NCBI RefSeq assembly: GCF_013185915.1
Contig: NZ_JAAZUH010000002.1
Location: 310,001-374,000, forward strand
DNA length: 64,000 nt
Reading direction: 5' to 3'
Origin: Stenotrophomonas bentonitica
Lineage (GTDB): Bacteria; Pseudomonadota; Gammaproteobacteria; Xanthomonadales; Xanthomonadaceae
Every line of letters begins with the position of its first letter. Position 1 is the first letter of the stretch. The position numbers and the translations under genes were made by a program. The notes beneath the pieces are model-generated. The model was given only the letters and a program-made list of their open reading frames with translations, made no database searches and had not been told where the DNA came from. Below are positions 22,664 to 31,014 of this stretch, one piece after another.

Positions 22664-24205
22664 TCAACGCCCCCCGGAGGTGGCATCGACAATCTTCTCC
22701 ATTGCCTGGTCTAGGGTGAAGGAAGCCGCCTTCTGGCGCGGCGGGAACTCCTTGAACGAGTCCAGGAACGGCTGCACCACCGCCAGGCCGAGGTTGATCT
22801 GCGGCACGTGGTCGATGAACCAGTCGTAGTAGGTGTTGGAGGTGATGTCCGCCCGTTCGTACGGGTCGGTGCGCAGGTTGAAGAGCTTGGGTATGCGCAG
22901 TACCACCAGCGGCTCGGCCCAGATCCGCATCGTGCCCGGTACGCGCTGTTCCATGAAGACCAGCTTCCAGTTGCCTGCACGCAGCGCGACCAGGTTGCCG
23001 TCGTCGTCAAAGTAGACCAGGCCCTTGCGCGGGCTGGGCACACCCTCCTTGGTCAGGAAGTCGGTCAGGTCATAGCCGTCGATATGCACCTTGTAGGTGG
23101 TATCGCCAATCTTGTGGCCCTTCTTCAACTTGTCGACGATTTTCGGCTCGCCCGCCGCCGCGAGGAAGGTCGGCAGCCAGTCGTGGTGCTGCACGATGTC
23201 GTTGCTCACCACCCCGGCCGGCACCTGGTTGGGCCAGCGCACCACCAGCGGAATGCGGAACGCGCCTTCCCAGTTGGTGTCCTTCTCGTTGCGGAACGGG
23301 GTCATCGCACCGTCCGGCCAGGTGTTCATGTGCGGGCCGTTGTCGGTGGAGTAGATCACGATGGTGTTTTCGGTGATGCCCAGCTCGTCCAGCACGTCCA
23401 GCACGGTGCCCACGTTCTTGTCGTGGTCGATCATGGTGTCGTGATAACGCGACTGGTCTTCGCCGGCCTGGCCAATGCTTTCCGGCTTGGTGTGCGTGCG
23501 CAGGTGCATGTGGGTGAAGCACACCCAGGTGAAGAACGGTTTGCCGGCCGCGTGCTGGCGCTTGATGAAGTCGACCGCGCAGTCCGCGAAATCATCGTCG
23601 CAGGTTTCCATGCGCAACTTGGTCAGTGGGCCGGTGTCTTCGATACGCTGCTTGCCGATGCGGCCCCAGCGCGGCTCTTCCGTGCTGTCGTCCTTGTCGC
23701 TGGCGAAGCTGCGCAGCACGCCGCGCGGCCCGAGCTTCTTGAAGAACTCCGGGTCCTTAGGGTAATCCGGCAGTTCCGGCTCCTCTTCGGCATTGAGGTG
23801 GTAAAGGTTGCCGTAGAACTCGTCGAAACCGTGGACCGTGGGCAGGAACCGGTTCTGGTCGCCAAGGTGGTTCTTGCCGAACTGGCCGGTGGCGTAGCCC
23901 TGTTCCTTGAGCAGTTCGGCGATGGTCACGTCCTCGGCCTGCAGGCCGACCGGCGAGCCGGGAATGCCGACCTTGGTCAGCCCGGTGCGGAAGCCGCTCT
24001 GCCCGGTGATGAAGGAGGCGCGGCCGGCGGTGCAGCTCTGCTCGCCGTAGGCGTCGGTGAAGCGCATGCCCTCACGGGCGAGCCGGTCGACGTTGGGCGT
24101 GCGGTAGCCCATCAACCCATCGGTGTAACAGCTGAGGTTGCTGATGCCGATGTCGTCGCCCCAAATCACCACGATGTTGGGTTTGGCCGCGCTTTTGGAA
24201 CTCAT
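22664..24205 (-). CDS. arylsulfatase-type sulfatase
   Basis: 513 residues of the alkaline-phosphatase-like sulfatase fold. The N-terminus NIVVIWGDDIGISNLS supplies the metal-binding Asp pair. The active-site motif is CTAGRASFITG near residue 59, where the cysteine would be converted to formylglycine (C-x-A-x-R rather than the usual C-x-P-x-R). FGKNHLGD and STDNGPHMN give further catalytic His, Lys and metal residues. No signal peptide, so probably cytoplasmic, or exported by another route. A broken copy of its 3' end lies at 21609-21830. Substrate not predictable. Confidence 0.9.
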   Translation of the reverse strand: MSSKSAAKPNIVVIWGDDIGISNLSCYTDGLMGYRTPNVDRLAREGMRFTDAYGEQSCTAGRASFITGQSGFRTGLTKVGIPGSPVGLQAEDVTIAELLKEQGYATGQFGKNHLGDQNRFLPTVHGFDEFYGNLYHLNAEEEPELPDYPKDPEFFKKLGPRGVLRSFASDKDDSTEEPRWGRIGKQRIEDTGPLTKLRMETCDDDFADCAVDFIKRQHAAGKPFFTWVCFTHMHLRTHTKPESIGQAGEDQSRYHDTMIDHDKNVGTVLDVLDELGITENTIVIYSTDNGPHMNTWPDGAMTPFRNEKDTNWEGAFRIPLVVRWPNQVPAGVVSNDIVQHHDWLPTFLAAAGEPKIVDKLKKGHKIGDTTYKVHIDGYDLTDFLTKEGVPSPRKGLVYFDDDGNLVALRAGNWKLVFMEQRVPGTMRIWAEPLVVLRIPKLFNLRTDPYERADITSNTYYDWFIDHVPQINLGLAVVQPFLDSFKEFPPRQKAASFTLDQAMEKIVDATSGGR

Positions 24206-24348
24206 GGGGATTGCCTCCGATGGATGCTCCCAGAGTGGAATGCCGGCCGGGGCTTGGCATCCGAAGGACTACTGGCATGCGCTGCGTAGTTGTACTGGAG
24301 ATGGCCTGAATGCGTTACCGTCAGGACACGCTCCCCCAAGGCCTTGTC

Positions 24349-25353
24349 ATGAAGACTGCAGTTTTCAGTGCCCGCCCTTACGACCGCCATTTCCTGGAAG
24401 CTGCCAACCAGCAGAGGGGTACGGCAGATGCCTTCACGTTCGAGTACTTCGATGTGGGCCTGGACCTGGCAACTGCCACGCTGGCGCAGGATTGCCAGGC
24501 CGTCTGCGTATTCGTTAACGACCGCCTGGATGCACCGGTGCTGCGCGCCCTGCATACCCTGGGCGTGCGTGCGGTGCTGCTGCGCTGCGCGGGCTTCAAT
24601 AATGTGGACGTTGCGGCGGCCGAGCAGCTGGGCCTGTTCGTGGCGCGGGTGCCGGCGTACTCGCCTGAGGCGGTGGCCGAGCATGCGGCGGCGCTGATCA
24701 TGACGCTCAACCGGCAGACCCATCGAGCCTACAACCGCGTGCGAGAGGGCAACTTCATGCTGGACGGGCTGCTGGGCCGCACCCTGCATGGCCGGACTGT
24801 GGGCATCGTGGGCACCGGCAAGATCGGGCTGGCTACTGCGCGCATCATGAAGGGCTTGGGCTGCACGGTACTGGGGTTCGATCCGTACCCGTCGCCCGCG
24901 TTTGCACAGATTGGCGAAGCGGTGGCGCTGGAGGAGCTGCTGACCCGCGCGGACATCGTCTCGCTGCATTGCCCGCTGACCCCGGAGACCCATCACCTCA
25001 TCAACGAGGAATCGCTGGCGCGGATGAAGCCCGGCGCGATGCTGGTGAACACCTCGCGCGGTGGGCTGGTGAATACCGATGCGGTGGTGCGCGCACTGAA
25101 GTCACGCCACCTCGGGCACCTGGCCATTGATGTGTACGAGCAGGAAAGCGCGCTGTTCTTTCAGGACCTCTCGGGCGAGATCATCGACGATGACCTGTTC
25201 CAGCGCCTGATGACGTTCCCGAACGTGCTGGTGACCGGTCACCAGGGTTTCTTCACGGTCGAGGCGCTGCAGGAAATCTGCAGCATCACCTTGGGCAACC
25301 TGGCCGACTTCGCCAATGGAGTGGAGTGCAGTAACAGGGTGTCGGCTGCTTAG
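24349..25353 (+). CDS. ldhA: D-lactate dehydrogenase, D-2-hydroxyacid dehydrogenase family
   Basis: NAD-dependent reduction of pyruvate to D-lactate (fermentative type). 334 residues from ATG 24349 (MKTAVFSARPYDRHFLE), close in length and N-terminus to E. coli LdhA (329). NAD-binding VGIVGTGKIG near residue 148, catalytic Arg in NTSRGGLVNT, Glu in YEQES and His in GHQGFFT. A 13-residue upstream extension is open but lacks family support. Divergent from the arylsulfatase gene. Confidence 0.9.
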   Translation: MKTAVFSARPYDRHFLEAANQQRGTADAFTFEYFDVGLDLATATLAQDCQAVCVFVNDRLDAPVLRALHTLGVRAVLLRCAGFNNVDVAAAEQLGLFVARVPAYSPEAVAEHAAALIMTLNRQTHRAYNRVREGNFMLDGLLGRTLHGRTVGIVGTGKIGLATARIMKGLGCTVLGFDPYPSPAFAQIGEAVALEELLTRADIVSLHCPLTPETHHLINEESLARMKPGAMLVNTSRGGLVNTDAVVRALKSRHLGHLAIDVYEQESALFFQDLSGEIIDDDLFQRLMTFPNVLVTGHQGFFTVEALQEICSITLGNLADFANGVECSNRVSAA

Positions 25354-25371
25354 GCAGCTTTGGAATGACCG

Positions 25372-25623
25372 TCACTCAGTCGCGTCCTTCTTGCCCGCGA
25401 AGGCGGCGTCGAGGCGTGCCTGCAGGCCGGCCTTAACCTGATCCATGTGCCGCGCAGCTTCTTCCCTGGACAAGGCCGGACGGGGATCAGCACGTGCATC
25501 CCGCATGCCTTGGCGCAGAGGTTCGGTGTATGCGGTATTTTCGCGAGCCCGCTTGAGGGCGTCGTCGCGATCGGGGCGACGGCGACGGTTCTCTGGATCA
25601 TCCGAGTAGCCATTGGCATCCAC
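25372..25623 (-). CDS. hypothetical small charged protein
   Basis: If started at GTG 25623 it has 83 residues: DANGYSDDPENRRRRPDRDD, then alternating Arg/Ala/Glu-rich helical sequence ending AFAGKKDATE. The DANGYSDDPE stretch looks faintly like an EF-hand loop. An in-frame ATG at 25713 would overlap the SymE-like gene by 68 bp. No ribosome binding site is obvious, so it may be translated by coupling to the upstream gene, or not at all. Confidence 0.35.
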   Translation of the reverse strand: MDANGYSDDPENRRRRPDRDDALKRARENTAYTEPLRQGMRDARADPRPALSREEAARHMDQVKAGLQARLDAAFAGKKDATE

Positions 25624-25645
25624 TTGGGAGTAGGAGGGCGACTGC

Positions 25646-25990
25646 CTACGCAGCTTTTGCCTCCCGGTCTTCCACGCCGGTGTAACGGACGGCGGGTTTT
25701 TCGGGCTCGCCATTCACGAGCCCAAGGGGCTCGCCGTTCCATAACGGTGTGATGACAATCCGGCCCTGGAAGGCTTCTATCCGCACCTGTGCGCCGACGG
25801 CGAAGCCGAAGGTCCGCATCCAGGCACCGCTCAGGGTGATCAGGGGGAGGGGGCCGAACTCGTCGCGGCAGTGCTCGTCGATCTGCGGCACGGCGCGGAT
25901 GTTGTGGGCGTAGCGGGGCCGGTAGCGGGGCAGCAGTGGCAACGGCGGGGTAGGCGGTTCTAGGGGCGACTGGTCCGGAGCGAGCGTCAT
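25646..25990 (-). CDS. SymE-like type I toxin-family protein
   Basis: 114 residues. The C-terminal two thirds (PLITLSGAWMRTFGFAVG, then QVRIEAFQGRIVITPLW) match the SymE fold, an AbrB-like swapped-hairpin barrel, in which a hydrophobic 'I-x-L-S-G-x-W-L' strand and a 'G-x-x-V-T/I-P' strand are diagnostic. The N-terminal 40 residues are proline-rich and variable. E. coli SymE is an SOS-induced toxin repressed by the antisense RNA SymR. No antisense RNA promoter is clear here. Confidence 0.75.
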   Translation of the reverse strand: MTLAPDQSPLEPPTPPLPLLPRYRPRYAHNIRAVPQIDEHCRDEFGPLPLITLSGAWMRTFGFAVGAQVRIEAFQGRIVITPLWNGEPLGLVNGEPEKPAVRYTGVEDREAKAA

Positions 25991-26731
25991 GTGTTTGCCT
26001 CCATCAAGGGAATGGCCCTCGCCGTTTAGGGCGAGGGCGTCGGGAGGTCAAAACCGTGCAAGTCATACGGCGGGCATATTCCCCGTGAAGGGTCTTGTAT
26101 TAGCCGCCCTCCCGACATGGGACACCACTAGTTTCGACTTGCGGAGTTTTGAGCTCCGGGGCCGACCTTCGGCAGATCTGCCCGACGAGGCAAAGTGATT
26201 GTTTCTGTTGAATTTTCGATTTCGATAGGCTGTGCCTACTGATTGACGTGACTGACCCGTGCAGCGCGTGAAATGGTGCTTTGGGGTGTGACCGTGGGCA
26301 CAATTGGGGGTGGCGGCCGTGGCGACAGCCTCGACGTGGATCGGTTTGGGTGGTGTCGTGAAAGGCGCAGGCTCGGTGAGGGTTGCGTCGGTCGTTCAGC
26401 CGGGCAGAGCCCGGCTCTACCCGGTAGGTAGCCAGGGCGGGACGCAACGCCGACCGGGCCACGCCGACGCCCCGCCGTCATTCATGTCTATACATGTGCG
26501 CAGGATTGCCGAATTCGTCACTTGCCCGCGCAGTGCGACAACGTGTCGCAGCCAATTCAGGCCTCTTCCTGCGCTGGATCATTGTCAATGGACTTCTTAA
26601 ATGGTGCATAACGGCATAAAATCAGGGGGCTGACATGTACGTCCTCCGTGCCGCCCCTTGGGACCGGTACACCTGCCTTTGGCTGGCGGGGCGCGCTTGA
26701 GATGGCATTCCCTACGCAATTGGATCGACCG
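25991..26731. other. 741-bp intergenic region with REP-like element and cyo promoter region
   Basis: No gene seen. It contains a REP-like hairpin at 26398-26420. The stretch TTGTCA (26582-26587) to TAAAAT (26617-26622) is AT-richer than its surroundings and probably holds the cyoABCD promoter, though no single -35/-10 pair with good spacing stands out. Confidence 0.5.
26398..26420 (-). repeat. SMAG/REP-like hairpin with GTAG head
   Basis: On the minus strand GTAGAGCCGGGCTCTGCCCG followed by GCT; identical to the copy at 4984-5006. Confidence 0.8.
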
Positions 26732-27772
26732 ATGATTCCGTTGAAACCCCTTGGGCGCTGGTTGCGCCCGGGCCTGCTGTTGGCTTTGTCCGTGTTCCTG
26801 ACGGGCTGCAGCTCGGCCATTCTCGACCCGAAGGGCCAGATCGGCCATGACCAGAAGACGCTGCTGATCACGGCTACCGTGCTCATGCTGCTGGTGGTCG
26901 TGCCGGTCATCATCATGACCCTCGCCTTCGCCTGGAAGTACCGTGCCTCGAACACCAAGGCCCGTTACGAGCCGAAGTGGTCGCATTCCACCGCCATCGA
27001 AGTGGTGGTGTGGTCGATCCCCTGCATGATCGTGCTGGTGCTGGCAGTGCTGACCTGGCGCTCCTCGCACTCGCTCGACCCGTACCGACCGCTCGAGTCG
27101 GACACCAAGCCGGTAGTGATCGAAGCCATCTCGCTGGACTGGAAGTGGTTGTTCATCTATCCGGAAGAGAACATCGCGACGGTCAACGAGATCACCTTCC
27201 CGGTCGATACCCCGCTGAACTTCAAGATCACGTCCGACTCGGTGATGAATGCGTTCTTCATCCCGCAGCTGGGCACGATGATCTACTCGATGACCGGCAT
27301 GGAGACCAAGCTCCATCTGATCGCCAACGAGATCGGTGAGTTCCCGGGCATGTCCTCACACTACAGCGGCGCGGGCTTCAGCAAGATGCACTTCACGGCG
27401 CATTCGGTGACCAACGAGCAGTACCAGCAGTGGCTGGCCAAAGTACGCGCCGAGTCCAATACGCTGGACAAGACCGCCTTTGCTGCCCTGGTGGACGACA
27501 AGAACCACGACTGGCACCCGGTGACCTATTTCGGCACCAGCGAAGCCGGCCTGTTCGACTGGGTCATCGCCAAGCACATGGGCAACAACCAGCACTACGG
27601 CATGGACCACAAGGCGATGTCGCACGAAGGCCATGAAATGCCGGCCGGTGACCATGAAGGCCACGACGCAGCTGCCGCTCCGGCAGGTGCCGACGCGGCC
27701 GACCATGCCGAACACACTGCAGACGAGCACGCCGCCGCCGGTCACGCCGGCCACGCGGGCTCGGGAGAATAA
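26732..27772 (+). CDS. cyoA: cytochrome bo3 ubiquinol oxidase subunit II (lipoprotein)
   Basis: Quinol-oxidising accessory subunit of a proton-pumping terminal oxidase. 346 residues from ATG 26732. A lipoprotein signal ends in LTGC, two membrane helices follow, then a cupredoxin-like periplasmic domain ([18 protein letters not shown]). The sequence around [16 protein letters not shown] lacks the Cys/His CuA ligands, which identifies a quinol rather than a cytochrome c oxidase. The C-terminal ~60 residues form an unusual His/Ala/Glu-rich tail ([14 protein letters not shown]...) that could bind metal. cyoB starts 2 bp after the stop. Confidence 0.95.
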   Translation: MIPLKPLGRWLRPGLLLALSVFLTGCSSAILDPKGQIGHDQKTLLITATVLMLLVVVPVIIMTLAFAWKYRASNTKARYEPKWSHSTAIEVVVWSIPCMIVLVLAVLTWRSSHSLDPYRPLESDTKPVVIEAISLDWKWLFIYPEENIATVNEITFPVDTPLNFKITSDSVMNAFFIPQLGTMIYSMTGMETKLHLIANEIGEFPGMSSHYSGAGFSKMHFTAHSVTNEQYQQWLAKVRAESNTLDKTAFAALVDDKNHDWHPVTYFGTSEAGLFDWVIAKHMGNNQHYGMDHKAMSHEGHEMPAGDHEGHDAAAAPAGADAADHAEHTADEHAAAGHAGHAGSGE

Positions 27773-27774
27773 GC

Positions 27775-29778
27775 ATGAATCTGTTGGGTAAACTGACATT
27801 CGCTGACATCCCGCACGACCCGATCATCATGACCACGCTGGTAGGCGCGGGCATCGGTGGTCTGCTCCTGCTGGCGGTCATCACCAAGTTCAAGCTGTGG
27901 GGCTACCTCTGGAAAGAGTGGTTCACCTCGGTCGACCACAAGAAGATCGGCGTGATGTACCTCATCGTCGCCTTCGTCATGCTGCTGCGCGGCTTTGCCG
28001 ACGCCATCATGATGCGTGCCCAGCAGGCCATCGCCGCCAATGGCGCCGAAGGCTTCCTGCCGCCGCATCACTACGACCAGATCTTCACCGCCCACGGCGT
28101 GATCATGATCTTCTTCGTGGCGATGCCGCTGATCACCGGCCTGATGAACGTGGTGGTGCCGCTGCAGATCGGCGCACGCGACGTGGCCTTCCCGTTCGTC
28201 AACTCGCTCAGCTTCTGGCTGTTCGTGGCGGGCGCGGGCCTGGTGATGATCTCGCTGGGTGTCGGTGAGTTCGCGCAGACCGGTTGGCTGGCCTTCCCGC
28301 CGTTGTCGGGCAAGGAGTACAGCCCAGGGGTAGGTGTCGACTACTACATCTGGGGCCTGCAGGTTGCAGGCCTGGGTACGACACTGAGCGGTATCAACTT
28401 CTTCATCACCATCTTGAAGATGCGTACCCCGGGCATGAAGCTGATGCACATGCCGGTGTTCACCTGGACCGCGCTGGTCACCAACGTGCTCATCATCGCT
28501 GCGTTCCCGGTGCTGACCGTCACCCTGGTGCTGCTGACCCTGGACCGTTACCTGGGCACGCACTTCTTTACCAATGACGGTGGCGGCAACGCCATGCTGT
28601 ACATCAACCTGATCTGGATCTGGGGTCACCCGGAAGTCTATATCCTGGTGCTGCCGGCCTTCGGTGTGTTCTCGGAAGTGATCGCGACCTACTCGCGCAA
28701 GGCGCTGTTCGGTTACAAGGGCATGGTGTACGCCACTGCCTGTATCGGCGTGCTGTCCTTCATCGTGTGGCTGCACCACTTCTTCACCATGGGTTCGGGT
28801 GCCAACGTCAATGCCTTCTTCGGCATCACGACAATGATCATCTCCATTCCCACCGGCGTGAAGATCTTCAACTGGCTGTTCACCATGTTCCGCGGTCGCG
28901 TGCAGTTCACCACCCCGGTGCTGTGGACGATCGGCTTCATGGTGACCTTCACCATCGGCGGCATGACCGGCGTGATGCTGGCCATTCCGGCCATCGACTT
29001 CGTGCTGCACAACAGCCTGTTCCTGATCGCGCACTTCCATAACGTGATCATCGGCGGCGTGGTGTTCGGCATGTTCGCGGGCATCAGCTACTGGTGGCCG
29101 AAGATGTTCGGCTTCCGCCTCAATGAAACCTGGGGCAAGGCTGCGTTCTGGTGCTGGTTCATCGGCTTCTATGTGGCCTTCATGCCGCTGTACGTGCTCG
29201 GCTTCATGGGCATGACCCGTCGCATGCAGAGCTACCCGAACCCGGAATACCAGCCGTTCCTGATCGTGGCTGCCTTCGGTGCGGCGATCATCGGCGCCGG
29301 CATCCTGTGCCAGGTGATCCAGATCGCTGTGTCGATCCGCGACCGCAAGAAGACCGCCGACCTGACCGGCGACCCGTGGGACGCCCGTACGCTGGAGTGG
29401 GAAACCTCTTCGCCGCCGTCGTTCTACAACTTCGGTTCGCTGCCCAAGGTCACCGAACTGGACGACTTCTGGGAGCGCAAGCAGCGTGGTGAGGCGTGGG
29501 AACGCCCGGCGAAGTACACCGATATCCACATGCCGCGCAACACCGGCACCGGTGTGGTGATCGGCGCCTTCAGCCTGGTGTTCGGCTTCGCGATGATCTG
29601 GCACATCTGGTGGCTGGCCATCATCGGCCTGGTCGGCATGATCGGTACCTTCATCTGGCGCACCTTCGACAAGGACACGGATTACTACGTGCCGGCTGCC
29701 GAAGTGGAGCGCATCGAAACTGAGCACCGCCGTCACCTGCAGGCGCAGGGTCTGGTGAAATCGGAGTTGCAGGCATGA
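27775..29778 (+). CDS. cyoB: cytochrome bo3 ubiquinol oxidase subunit I
   Basis: Catalytic heme-copper subunit reducing O2 to water. 667 residues, about 15 helices. Heme and CuB ligands are visible in [30 protein letters not shown] and [10 protein letters not shown]. The K-channel and the cross-linked Tyr are in the HPEVY motif. Starts 2 bp after cyoA and overlaps cyoC by ATGA. Confidence 0.97.
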   Translation: MNLLGKLTFADIPHDPIIMTTLVGAGIGGLLLLAVITKFKLWGYLWKEWFTSVDHKKIGVMYLIVAFVMLLRGFADAIMMRAQQAIAANGAEGFLPPHHYDQIFTAHGVIMIFFVAMPLITGLMNVVVPLQIGARDVAFPFVNSLSFWLFVAGAGLVMISLGVGEFAQTGWLAFPPLSGKEYSPGVGVDYYIWGLQVAGLGTTLSGINFFITILKMRTPGMKLMHMPVFTWTALVTNVLIIAAFPVLTVTLVLLTLDRYLGTHFFTNDGGGNAMLYINLIWIWGHPEVYILVLPAFGVFSEVIATYSRKALFGYKGMVYATACIGVLSFIVWLHHFFTMGSGANVNAFFGITTMIISIPTGVKIFNWLFTMFRGRVQFTTPVLWTIGFMVTFTIGGMTGVMLAIPAIDFVLHNSLFLIAHFHNVIIGGVVFGMFAGISYWWPKMFGFRLNETWGKAAFWCWFIGFYVAFMPLYVLGFMGMTRRMQSYPNPEYQPFLIVAAFGAAIIGAGILCQVIQIAVSIRDRKKTADLTGDPWDARTLEWETSSPPSFYNFGSLPKVTELDDFWERKQRGEAWERPAKYTDIHMPRNTGTGVVIGAFSLVFGFAMIWHIWWLAIIGLVGMIGTFIWRTFDKDTDYYVPAAEVERIETEHRRHLQAQGLVKSELQA

Positions 29779-30416
29779 GCAGCACTATCGCCAACACCGT
29801 GAACCACGGGCACGCCGCACACGCGGCGGCCCATGGCCACGACGACCACGAGCACCACGACACCGGCGAGAACACCGTCTTCGGTTTCTGGGTGTACCTG
29901 ATGAGCGACTGCCTCATCTTCGCCAGCCTGTTCGCGACCTACATCGTGCTGGCCGGCGGCACCAACGGTGGCCCGGGTCCGAAGGACCTGTTCGACCTGA
30001 CCTTCGTAGCGTGGGAAACCACGCTGCTGCTGGTGTCCTCGCTGACCTTCGGCCTGGGCATGATCGCGCTGCACAAGCACAAGGTTGGCCAGATGTACCT
30101 GTGGCTGGGCCTGACCTGGCTGCTGGGCTTCGGCTTCATGGTCATGGAAGTGTGGGAGTTCAACCACCTCATCCATGAGGGCTTCGGTCCGGACCACAGT
30201 GCTTTCCTGTCGGCGTTCTTCGCGCTGGTGGGCACCCACGGCCTGCACGTGAGCGCCGGCCTGCTGTGGCTGCTGATCATGTTCATCCAGATCAAGCAGA
30301 ACGGCCTGACCCCGACCAACAAGACCCGCATGGCGTGCCTGAGCCTGTTCTGGCACTTCCTGGACCTGATCTGGATCGGCGTGTTCTCCGTCGTCTACCT
30401 GAAGGGAGCGCTGTAA
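29775..30416 (+). CDS. cyoC: cytochrome bo3 ubiquinol oxidase subunit III
   Basis: Non-catalytic membrane subunit of the oxidase. 213 residues, five hydrophobic helices after a His-rich N-terminus ([19 protein letters not shown]). Contains [17 protein letters not shown] and [13 protein letters not shown], typical of CyoC. Its TAA shares one base with the cyoD ATG. Confidence 0.96.
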   Translation: MSSTIANTVNHGHAAHAAAHGHDDHEHHDTGENTVFGFWVYLMSDCLIFASLFATYIVLAGGTNGGPGPKDLFDLTFVAWETTLLLVSSLTFGLGMIALHKHKVGQMYLWLGLTWLLGFGFMVMEVWEFNHLIHEGFGPDHSAFLSAFFALVGTHGLHVSAGLLWLLIMFIQIKQNGLTPTNKTRMACLSLFWHFLDLIWIGVFSVVYLKGAL

Positions 30417-30763
30417 TGGCACATGACAATCACGCACACGACCACGGCCACGGCGCCGCTGGCGAGAGCCACGGCAGCGTCAAGTCGTACCTGGTCGGTT
30501 TCCTGTTGGCGGCGGTGCTCACCATCATCCCGTTCTGGGCCGTGATGAAGGGCGGCCTGCCGGTGTTCACCACCGGTGTGATCATCATCGTGGCGGCAAT
30601 TCTGCAGATCTTCGTGCACCTGATCTTCTTCCTGCACCTGAACCGCTCGTCGGAACAGCGCTGGAACGTCAGTGCGGCGGCCTTCACCGTCGTGGTGATC
30701 GGCATCATCGTCGCCGGCACGCTGTGGGTCATGCACAATATGAACGTGCACATGATGCATTGA
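30416..30763 (+). CDS. cyoD: cytochrome bo3 ubiquinol oxidase subunit IV
   Basis: 115 residues, His-rich start [13 protein letters not shown], then three membrane helices (FLLAAVLTIIPFWAV; VIIIVAAILQIFVHLIFFLH). Last gene of cyoABCD; a terminator follows and no cyoE (heme O synthase) is linked. Confidence 0.95.
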   Translation: MAHDNHAHDHGHGAAGESHGSVKSYLVGFLLAAVLTIIPFWAVMKGGLPVFTTGVIIIVAAILQIFVHLIFFLHLNRSSEQRWNVSAAAFTVVVIGIIVAGTLWVMHNMNVHMMH

Positions 30764-30787
30764 CGTCTTCGGATGTCGCGCAAGCAG

Positions 30788-30816
30788 AAAGGCCGCCCGG
30801 AAGGGCGGCCTTTTTG
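30788..30816 (+). terminator. Rho-independent terminator of cyoABCD
   Basis: AAAGGCCGCCC / GGGCGGCCTTTTTG stem-loop 25 bp after cyoD. Confidence 0.92.
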
Positions 30817-30841
30817 TTTGTAATTGCATGAGATGAGGCAT

Positions 30842-30988
30842 CGGTAGGGTCGGTTCCCAAACGACCGCCGATAACGCATCAACGTCCGGTAACGCATGAC
30901 CTGTGACGGAAACGCGCCTTCGTTTGGAGGTCATGCGTTAACGAACCTGGCATCGCTATCGGCGGTCGTTTGGGAACCGACCCTACCG
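30842..30988. repeat. 147-bp inverted dimer of the GTAGGGTCGG REP-like unit
   Basis: Perfect 31-bp terminal inverted repeats (30842-30872 and 30958-30988), each containing the GTAG-headed unit also seen at 15184. Inside is a second perfect 13-bp inverted repeat, TAACGCATGACCT (30890-30902) and its complement (30928-30940). The element could fold into one long cruciform or RNA hairpin between convergent cyoD and the GGDEF/EAL gene. Confidence 0.8.
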
Positions 30989-31014
30989 GTGACGCATCTC
31001 TCCATTTCCATGCA

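Noticed and set aside
27742..29736. 664-codon minus-strand frame opposite cyoB
   Set aside because: Antisense of cyoB; no start context or recognisable domain.
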